A DNA stretch of 6,057 nucleotides. It comes from Bryobacterales bacterium (lineage in GTDB: Bacteria > Acidobacteriota > Terriglobia > Bryobacterales > Bryobacteraceae). Position 1 is the stretch's first letter, and each line of letters begins with the position of its first letter. The notes under the pieces were generated by a model. It saw only the letters and a list, made by a program, of their open reading frames with translations. It did no database searches and was not told the origin of the DNA. The translations under genes were made by a program, and so were the position numbers. Where the stretch lies: NCBI GenBank assembly GCA_003132865.1, contig PKYZ01000362.1, positions 8,752-14,808 on the forward strand. The letters run 5' to 3'. Positions 1-4,397 of this stretch are shown in pieces.

Positions 1-119
1 CCGCCTTTTCCCTAACGGCTTACGCTGATCGGGCATTCGTTTGCGCCTCCAACCATACGGTAACGTTCTTTATAACACCCTTAGTTCCCTAGGATCGAGG
101 TAACGGATTATGGCAACAA
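1..119. other. Upstream spacer, no gene recognised
   Basis: I see no convincing gene in this stretch. It is less GC-rich than most of the window and contains three short TAACG-type repeats (near 13, 61 and 101) and one copy of CTAGGAT (89-95) that recurs at 142-148 over the parD1 promoter. An 11-codon frame starting with ATG at 110 runs into the promoter and is not credible as a gene. The left end may carry the tail or upstream region of something outside the window. Confidence 0.4.
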
Positions 120-148
120 TTGACAAGAATTGCCACGCATGCTAGGAT
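120..148 (+). promoter_or_regulatory. Sigma70-type promoter of the first parDE pair
   Basis: A perfect -35 hexamer TTGACA (120-125) is followed after exactly 17 bp by TAGGAT (143-148), which matches four of six positions of the -10 consensus. Transcription would begin near 155, leaving a leader of about 20 bases before the parD1 ATG at 174. This is the main reason for not using the in-frame TTG at 120 as the parD1 start, since that codon is part of the -35 box. An inverted repeat ATGCT (139-143) / AGCAT (155-159) straddles the -10 element. ParD-type antitoxins usually repress their own promoter, so it is a plausible operator, but the arms are short. Confidence 0.6.
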
Positions 149-173
149 ATCGGCAGCATCAGGAGTTCGTGTC

Positions 174-434
174 ATGCAAACCATGAATATCTCCCTGCCC
201 GATCCGCTCAAGGATTTCATCGATCATCAGATCGCTGAAGGACGCTACAGCAGCGTGAGCGAATACATCCGCGAACTGATCCGCGACGACGAGAAGCGCA
301 AGGCCGAAGAACGGCTGGAGGCGTTATTGCTCGAAGGGCTAGAGAGTGAAGAGAGCGAGCTGACGAAGCAGGATTTCGAGGATATCCGCAAGGAAGCCCT
401 GGCGCAGCTCAAGCGCCGCAAAAAGAAGGACTGA
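174..434 (+). CDS. parD: Type II antitoxin, ParD family (first module)
   Basis: An 86-residue antitoxin predicted to bind and neutralise the ParE-like toxin encoded immediately downstream and to repress the shared promoter. The N-terminus (residues 1-40) has the ribbon-helix-helix pattern of this family: a short strand MNISLPD, then a helix (PLKDFIDHQI), a turn with the typical EGRYSSVSEYIREL, and a second helix. The C-terminal half is highly charged (Glu/Lys/Arg) and matches the toxin-wrapping tail, ending in a basic run RRKKKD. ATG 174 is chosen because AGGAG lies at 161-165, 8 bases upstream; ATG 183 is a weaker alternative three residues further in. The frame is open back to TTG 120, but that falls inside the promoter. 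The gene is 1 bp from parE, as in most parDE operons. The family assignment is firm; the partner is inferred from adjacency. Confidence 0.9.
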   Translation: MQTMNISLPDPLKDFIDHQIAEGRYSSVSEYIRELIRDDEKRKAEERLEALLLEGLESEESELTKQDFEDIRKEALAQLKRRKKKD

Positions 435-435
435 C

Positions 436-753
436 GTGGCCACGGTTCATAAGCGGGCCTGTGCCAAGCGCGACCTGGTTGAACAGTACGTGTACCTGGG
501 CGAGCATGCCGACTTCGAGACCGCGGAACGGTTCCTGGCGAATGCCGACGCGAGCTTCACAGATCTGTCCCGGAATCCCGGCATGGGCGCCCCGCTGTCC
601 TTGCGCTCGCCGAAGCTGGCCGGGTTGCGCAAATGGCGGGTTAGCGGGTTTGAAAAGTTTCTGATCTTCTATCTGCCCCGCCCGGACGGCGTTTCAATCC
701 TGCGCGTCTTGCATGCCGCGCAGGACTGGTGGACCCTTCTTGGAATTCTATGA
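436..753 (+). CDS. parE: Type II toxin, ParE/RelE superfamily (first module)
   Basis: A 105-residue cytoplasmic toxin of the ParE/RelE fold. Characterised ParE members poison DNA gyrase, while RelE members cleave mRNA at the ribosome; the ParD-type antitoxin favours a ParE-like activity, but the target cannot be read from sequence. Family hallmarks are the N-terminal helical pair (RDLVEQYVYLGEH ... AERFLANADAS), the NPGMG turn (residues 48-52), then the C-terminal strands RKWRVSGFEKFLIFY (65-79) and ILRVLHAAQD (88-97). Most relatives have LHAARD here, so Gln96 replaces a commonly conserved arginine. It starts at GTG 436, with AGAAGGA at 424-430 giving 5-base spacing, and lies 1 bp after the antitoxin stop. 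It appears intact and of normal length. Confidence 0.9.
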   Translation: MATVHKRACAKRDLVEQYVYLGEHADFETAERFLANADASFTDLSRNPGMGAPLSLRSPKLAGLRKWRVSGFEKFLIFYLPRPDGVSILRVLHAAQDWWTLLGIL

Positions 754-797
754 GCACCGAACTGACCCCCTCCCCTAGCCATTCCGACGCCGTGTTT

Positions 798-804
798 AGA
801 AGGA
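798..804 (+). promoter_or_regulatory. Ribosome binding site deciding the parD2 start
   Basis: AGAAGGA lies 8 bases before ATG 813 and is the best Shine-Dalgarno match in this junction. It favours ATG 813 over ATG 750, which overlaps the previous stop codon (ATGA) and has only a weak TGGA element 5 bases upstream. Confidence 0.6.
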
Positions 805-812
805 ACATTCTC

Positions 813-1115
813 ATGCCTACCCGCAACGTCAATCTCACCGAACATGTTGACCGCTTCATCGAGGCTGGCATCGCCTCCGGTCGCTTCAGTAACGCAAGCG
901 AGGTGATCCGCGAGGGCCTCCGCCTGCTGGAGCAGCGCGAGCGGGAAGACCAAGCCAAGATCGAGTGGCTTCGCGCGGCCGCCAAAGAAGGATTCGACGA
1001 TATCGAGCGCGGCGACTATGTGACCCTGCGGTCTGGCAAGGAGATCGACGACTTTATCGATCGACTTGGAGAAGAGGCTTCAGCCGAATTCGCAGCCGGG
1101 CAGAAGCGTGCCTGA
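813..1115 (+). CDS. parD: Type II antitoxin, ParD family (second module, CC2985-like)
   Basis: A 100-residue antitoxin of the ParD/CC2985-type ribbon-helix-helix family. Residues 1-45 carry the family signature: MPTRNVNLTEHVDRFIEAGI, then SGRFSNASEVIREGLRLLEQRE. The C-terminus is acidic and probably disordered until toxin binds. It should form a DNA-binding dimer that represses its own operon and neutralises the toxin starting 8 bp before its stop codon. It is clearly distinct in sequence from the first antitoxin, so this is not a recent tandem duplication. The frame is open upstream to ATG 750, which would add 21 residues (MSTELTPSPSHSDAVFRRNIL) and overlap the parE1 stop. The strong Shine-Dalgarno and the conserved MPTRNVNL start favour 813. 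Confidence 0.88.
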   Translation: MPTRNVNLTEHVDRFIEAGIASGRFSNASEVIREGLRLLEQREREDQAKIEWLRAAAKEGFDDIERGDYVTLRSGKEIDDFIDRLGEEASAEFAAGQKRA

Positions 1116-1506
1116 GCGCCGCTCCCGGCGCCTTGAAGTCCGGCTTACTCGTACGGTGCAGCGTGACATCAAAGCCATCCTGAACTGGAGCCGGAAGGAA
1201 TTTGGGGAAACCGCTGCGGCGCGCTATAAAGCGCCGATCAAGCAGGCCCTGCGCGATATTGGCGCCGATCCCGAGCGGCCCGGATCGACGGAACACCCGG
1301 AGATCCCGATCGAAGGAGCCCGCACGTACCATCTTTGGTTCAGCCGGGGCAGAGTGAAGGGCCAACGCGTAAAGGCGCCGCGGCATTTCCTTCTCTATCG
1401 CCGCCGCGAGGAACGCGTGATCGAGGTGGGGCGCGTGTGCCACGACGCCCGCGATCTGGTGCGCCACGTTCCCGCAGAGTACCGGCGGGGCGCCCGGCTG
1501 GCTTGA
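1108..1506 (+). CDS. parE: Type II toxin, ParE/RelE superfamily (second module)
   Basis: A 132-residue toxin of the ParE/RelE fold, partner of the overlapping ParD. Visible family features are the helix starting LTRTVQRDIKAILNWSRKEFGE (from residue 13), the PERPGS turn (55-60), a core strand ARTYHLWFSR (71-80), and the C-terminal signature VGRVCHDARDLVRHVP (107-122), typical of the 'plasmid stabilisation system' ParE group. GTG 1108 is chosen because it gives the usual short overlap with the antitoxin (8 bp). Only a weak GGG element (1098-1100) precedes it, so translation is probably coupled to parD2. A TTG at 1066 would add 14 residues with a 50-bp overlap and is less likely. At 132 residues it is longer than the usual 95-105, because of an Arg-rich N-terminus (PERRSRR), a basic insert SRGRVKGQRVKAPRH around residues 79-93, and a short basic tail. 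Molecular target unknown. Confidence 0.85.
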   Translation: MPERRSRRLEVRLTRTVQRDIKAILNWSRKEFGETAAARYKAPIKQALRDIGADPERPGSTEHPEIPIEGARTYHLWFSRGRVKGQRVKAPRHFLLYRRREERVIEVGRVCHDARDLVRHVPAEYRRGARLA

Positions 1507-1604
1507 TAGACGATTCCCCGGCCCGGCGCCGCGGCGGACGCACTTCCGTCCGGCAGATGATCTTATTGGAAAGAAGCAAGGGGATCCTTGCCGTCGCTGT
1601 TCGG
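1507..1604. other. Convergent intergenic junction with a small hairpin
   Basis: This stretch separates the second toxin gene (+) from the DUF4145 gene (-). It holds a 6-bp inverted repeat, CGGACG (1535-1540) and CGTCCG (1547-1552), with a 6-base loop. The hairpin is not followed by a T-run on either strand, so it is at best a weak or factor-assisted terminator. Base composition falls from very GC-rich (1515-1555) to mixed at about 1558, close to where the lower-GC block begins. Confidence 0.35.
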
Positions 1605-2252
1605 CTATTCAGGCATCTTTTCAACGTAGGTCTTGGAAAGGTGTTCGATTTCGATCCAGTTGGTGGTCAACTTGATCAACGTCACCAGATCGTCGACGTC
1701 GTGGTCTGCCCACTTCCGCAGGTAATGCGTTTCGTCATTTCCGAGCCATAGACACCGTTTTGCGACCGCTTGGATACGCACGTCCGGCACAAACTCTGCA
1801 ACCACTGCCCCGGAGAATTTTTCCTCGATCTCCTTATCCTTTCCAGGCGCGAGCGACTTCGCATAATCCTTAATCAAAAACTCAAATGCCTTTCTGTAAC
1901 CCGGACCCGCGACTTGCTTAAGCCCCAAGTGCTTTGCTTCGTCCGCCTCCTTGAAGATCGAAACGAAGCCGGGAGAAAGCGTCGAGATGGTCTCTGGAAA
2001 CATGCTTTCTGCCGGCTTTTGCGGACGTATTCCAAGCAGGTCCGACGACGGTTTCGGCCCGTAGAAGCATATGAAGAAAGCCCGACATCCTTGATATGCA
2101 CAGCGAAATATAGCCTGAACGCCACGCCCGTTCTCGACGACGTCAGCCGCAACAAACGACACCTCACTATGCCTGTGGCATACCGGGCACTCATCTGGCA
2201 CGTCCACCGAGTACCCATGATTTTGAATAGAGATACTCCGCTTTGTCATCAT
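1605..2252 (-). CDS. Zinc-ribbon DUF4145 domain protein
   Basis: A 215-residue soluble protein. Residues 20-60 contain paired cysteines, C22-x2-C25 and C51-x4-C56, consistent with a zinc ribbon. The C-terminal half (about 115-200) matches the DUF4145 pattern as I know it: GPGYRKAFEFLIKDY (116-130), a central KFSGAV segment, and LGNDETHYLRKW followed by DHDVDDL (170-189). DUF4145 occurs alone in many bacteria and also as a domain attached to type I restriction (HsdR-like) proteins, so a role in nucleic-acid metabolism or defence is possible, but no activity is established and no catalytic motif is evident. The start is ATG 2252, with GGGA six bases upstream; ATG 2249 is an equal alternative. 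The gene is noticeably more A+T-rich than the flanking operons, suggesting acquisition. The protein 105 bp upstream on the same strand may be co-transcribed. Confidence 0.8.
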   Translation of the reverse strand: MMTKRSISIQNHGYSVDVPDECPVCHRHSEVSFVAADVVENGRGVQAIFRCAYQGCRAFFICFYGPKPSSDLLGIRPQKPAESMFPETISTLSPGFVSIFKEADEAKHLGLKQVAGPGYRKAFEFLIKDYAKSLAPGKDKEIEEKFSGAVVAEFVPDVRIQAVAKRCLWLGNDETHYLRKWADHDVDDLVTLIKLTTNWIEIEHLSKTYVEKMPE

Positions 2253-2357
2253 CTAAAATCCCGATCCGCTCGACTTCCCCACGCTTACACCATCGTTGCG
2301 CCGGTCATAGGGCCAGAACTGCATTCGCGGAAGGCTGATCGATAACAGAAAGATGCG
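2253..2357. other. Spacer between the two minus-strand accessory genes
   Basis: This 105-bp spacer lies upstream of the DUF4145 gene and downstream of the small uncharacterised gene. On the minus strand I find a possible -10 element TATGAC, but the hexamer 17 bp before it matches the -35 consensus poorly, so I do not call a promoter. No terminator-like hairpin with a T-run is visible. Co-transcription of the two genes therefore remains open. Confidence 0.3.
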
Positions 2358-2732
2358 TCATTGGCGTGACCTGTCTTTGGGCGTTAGGGACACTCTTTCG
2401 ATCCTGCCGCTGCGTTCTTTCCATGTAACCGCCGTGTCCATCCCATGGCCATCGTATTCCACTCTCAGATCATCGACCAACCGCGCTTGCAGAAAGGGGT
2501 GATGCCCGCAGGTAATGACGCCGCGTTCCACCTTGGCCGGATATGGATTGTCCCTCCTGCGTTGCGCGACCGCCATTTTTTCGCTCACCGCGTAGGAGTC
2601 ATTTAGGTAGAGGAATTCGACCAGCTTCTTGACCCTCGATTCTGAAAGCCGCGAATTTAGCACGGCAGCTACCTTGTCATCTCGCTTTGCGTGGTCACCC
2701 ACCCACTCCCACGTCACAAGCCAAGCCTTCAT
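2358..2732 (-). CDS. Small uncharacterised protein (MKAWLVTWEW-type)
   Basis: A 124-residue protein whose function I do not recognise. It reads like a real conserved protein: it opens with MKAWLVTWEWVGDHAK, contains a basic stretch AVAQRRRDNPYPAKVE in the middle, and carries ITCGHHPFLQARLVDDLRVEY near residues 73-93, followed by a strand-like TAVTWKER. I have a general memory of short proteins with this MKAWLVTWEW opening and a CGHxPxLxARLVDDL segment in unrelated bacteria, but of no studied member. No signal peptide or membrane segment is visible. ATG 2732 is preferred over TTG 2750 because the protein naturally begins at MKAWLV; neither start has a strong Shine-Dalgarno. The single Cys-His-His cluster could bind metal, but that is a guess. 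Confidence 0.7.
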   Translation of the reverse strand: MKAWLVTWEWVGDHAKRDDKVAAVLNSRLSESRVKKLVEFLYLNDSYAVSEKMAVAQRRRDNPYPAKVERGVITCGHHPFLQARLVDDLRVEYDGHGMDTAVTWKERSGRIERVSLTPKDRSRQ

Positions 2733-2990
2733 TTTGCGGGGTGTTCTCAAGCAGGCCCACCTTTCATCGGCGAGCCCATCACGCCGCGCCGATTGCTACA
2801 ACATGACGCTCTCTATGTTGCATGTCGTACTACCTGGTGCCGCAGAAGTCTGTTTTAACACCTACGCCCCGGTCCGTCCGAAGTTCGCCGCGAGCGCTTA
2901 AGACGCGCCGACGCCGGCCACGGGCCGCCTGGTGCCCCGCCTGCATTTCTCAACCCTCGTGCCCATCGATTTTCATAACCCAGCCATTCC
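2733..2990. other. 258-bp intergenic region upstream of the small gene
   Basis: No gene is credible here. It lies between the lyase stop and the start of the small accessory gene, all on the minus strand, so it should hold the terminator of the metabolic operon and the promoter of the accessory genes. I see an inverted repeat CAACAT (2799-2804) / ATGTTG (2815-2820) with a 10-bp spacer, a short palindrome-like TGTTTTAACA (2851-2860), and a GC hairpin CGGCC/GGCCG (2915-2927) without a T-run. None of these is a convincing intrinsic terminator, and no minus-strand promoter stands out. Confidence 0.35.
2799..2820. repeat. Inverted repeat CAACAT-N10-ATGTTG
   Basis: Two perfectly complementary hexamers flank a 10-bp spacer (2805-2814), about 67-88 bp upstream of the start of the small accessory gene. 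The position is right for a regulator site. The same outer hexamers, in the same order, bound the longer inverted repeat upstream of the kinase gene (6021-6048). Six-base arms can occur by chance, so the call is tentative. Confidence 0.3.
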
Positions 2991-4379
2991 TCATAGCGCG
3001 TACATGCCATCCAAATGATCACACATGAACTGCGCGATCATAGCCGGCGGGATCGCGGCCAGCCCCCCGCCATAAATCGCCCCGCTCTTCGACGGCTGCG
3101 GCGGCGGGGTCCCGGCATACGCCACGGCTTCCCTCAGGTCCGCCAGGAACCTGTCCGCCAAGCCGGGCACGGTTTGCGGCCGCGTGATGCAGAAGTGGAA
3201 GCCGGGAGGCGATTGCAGGCCATTCATGCGCCAGCCCTTGCCGGTCAGATAGTCGTTCACGTGGCAGATATCCACCTTGTCTGACATGAATGCGATGCAG
3301 AACGTCGGCTCGCCGGCGATGCGAATCTCGGGAATCGCAGCGGCGCCCGCCTTGATGGCATTCGCCACTGCCATGATCTGGCGCGCGGTTTCCAGGTAAC
3401 CCTCCTCGCCCAGCGACACCATGGCCGCCCAGGTAGCCGCCGAAATTCCCTCCGAGCGGCTGCCCGCCAGCGTCGGCGAGGCGTACAACCCGCCCGCCCA
3501 ATTGCTCACCGAGAAGTATTGCCTGCGCCGCAGCGCGCGGTTCCGGTATAGCACCACCGACGCGCCCTTGGGGCCGTAGCCCCACTTATGCGTGTCGCAG
3601 GACATCGACGTCACGCCGGGCAGCCGGAAATCGAACGTCGGAATCGCGTAACCCAGGCGCTCCAGCCACGGCAGCATGAACCCGCCGTAGCAGCCGTCCA
3701 CGTGCATGCCGATGCCGCGCTCCACCGCCAGGCTGGACAATCGCTCCAGAGGATCGATCAGGCCGTAGGGGTAATTGCCGGCCGAGCCCACCAGGGCTAC
3801 GGTGTTCGCGTTGATCTGGGCGCGCATGGCATCCACATCGGCCAGCAAGTCCGCGCCCACCGGCACCCGCACCAGCTTGACGCCGAAGTACCAGGCCCCC
3901 TTGTCGAATGCCGGATGCGCCGTCGCGGGCGCCACCATCTCCGGCGCCGCGATGCCCGCCGCGCGCGCCTGTTCGCGATACGCCAGCATCGGCAGCATGA
4001 TGCTCTCGCTGCCTCCCGAGGTGACCACGCCCACCACTTCGTCCGGCGCTTTCAGCGCATCGCCGTGCAGCATCCGGGCGGTCATCGCCACGATCTCCGC
4101 CTCGAACTTGGTGCCGCTGGGGCACATGTCGCGCTGCAGGATGTTGACGTGCGAGAACAGGCCGTAGACCTGGTTCAGGAATGCGAAATGCTCCTTGCCG
4201 GCGTGATAGTAGCTGCCGGAAATCTGCCCGGTCTCCCAGCGCGCGTCCTCGCGCGCGGCAATCCCGCGCAGTTCGCGCAGGATGTCCTCCTGGTTGCGGC
4301 CCTTCTCCGGCAAGCGGGCGTGGCTCTCCAAATCCCGGGCCGCTGCTTCAGACATTGCTTCAGACACTGCTTCAGACAA
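2991..4379 (-). CDS. PLP-dependent lyase, sphingosine-1-phosphate lyase-like
   Basis: A 462-residue fold-type I PLP enzyme close to the sphingosine-1-phosphate lyase (Dpl1/SGPL1) branch of the group II decarboxylases. That branch performs retro-aldol cleavage of phosphorylated amino alcohols to phosphoethanolamine plus an aldehyde. Visible motifs are SGSYY (54-58), TSGGSES (120-126, PLP phosphate cradle), TAHPAF (153-158), NYPYGLIDP (202-210), HVDGC (226-230, Asp228 for the pyridine nitrogen), DTHKWGYGPKG (262-272, Lys265 the Schiff-base lysine, Lys271 the lysine six residues on), LYASPTLAGSR (298-308) and SGAIYG (432-437). There is no N-terminal membrane helix, so it is soluble, unlike the eukaryotic enzymes. 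The segment that reads NPLHPD in classical S1P lyases is NILQRD here (79-84), suggesting another substrate. The start is TTG 4379, with AGAGAGG seven bases upstream; ATG 4355 (eight residues shorter) is the alternative. Annotation pipelines may label it glutamate decarboxylase or aminotransferase, which the motifs support less well. Confidence 0.88.
   Translation of the reverse strand: MSEAVSEAMSEAAARDLESHARLPEKGRNQEDILRELRGIAAREDARWETGQISGSYYHAGKEHFAFLNQVYGLFSHVNILQRDMCPSGTKFEAEIVAMTARMLHGDALKAPDEVVGVVTSGGSESIMLPMLAYREQARAAGIAAPEMVAPATAHPAFDKGAWYFGVKLVRVPVGADLLADVDAMRAQINANTVALVGSAGNYPYGLIDPLERLSSLAVERGIGMHVDGCYGGFMLPWLERLGYAIPTFDFRLPGVTSMSCDTHKWGYGPKGASVVLYRNRALRRRQYFSVSNWAGGLYASPTLAGSRSEGISAATWAAMVSLGEEGYLETARQIMAVANAIKAGAAAIPEIRIAGEPTFCIAFMSDKVDICHVNDYLTGKGWRMNGLQSPPGFHFCITRPQTVPGLADRFLADLREAVAYAGTPPPQPSKSGAIYGGGLAAIPPAMIAQFMCDHLDGMYAL
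4344..4379 (-). repeat. Three 12-bp tandem repeats, each beginning with a start codon
   Basis: Read on the minus strand, the unit is NTG-TCT-GAA-GCA, present three times with first codons TTG, GTG and ATG, encoding (M/V)SEA three times. Only the first codon varies, mainly at its first base, and the array is exactly in frame with the lyase. It forms the first twelve codons of that gene and shifts the possible start codons in 12-bp steps away from the Shine-Dalgarno. Confidence 0.9.
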
Positions 4380-4386
4380 CTTGATG

Positions 4387-4393
4387 CCTCTCT
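4387..4393 (-). promoter_or_regulatory. Ribosome binding site deciding the lyase start
   Basis: AGAGAGG on the minus strand lies seven bases before TTG 4379, nineteen before GTG 4367 and thirty-one before ATG 4355. Only the TTG is at a normal distance, so TTG is the likely start. The site sits in the 18-bp gap after the kinase stop codon, which is compatible with translational coupling. Confidence 0.65.
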
Positions 4394-4397
4394 TTCG

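Noticed and set aside
110..145. Short ATG-led frame (11 codons, MATIDKNCHAC) with GAGG nine bases upstream
   Set aside because: It spans the parD1 -35 box and -10 region, so it would lie upstream of the transcription start, and it has no recognisable features.
1535..1552. Hairpin CGGACG/CGTCCG as an intrinsic terminator
   Set aside because: The stem is only 6 bp and no T-run follows on either strand.
1770..2345. Plus-strand open frame (191 codons) opposite the DUF4145 gene
   Set aside because: The minus strand encodes clear DUF4145 and zinc-ribbon motifs; the plus-strand product has no coherent domain pattern.
2629..3028. Plus-strand frames in the 2733-2990 spacer
   Set aside because: They overlap the 5' end of the small gene or the 3' end of the lyase, lack ribosome binding sites, and show no familiar protein pattern.
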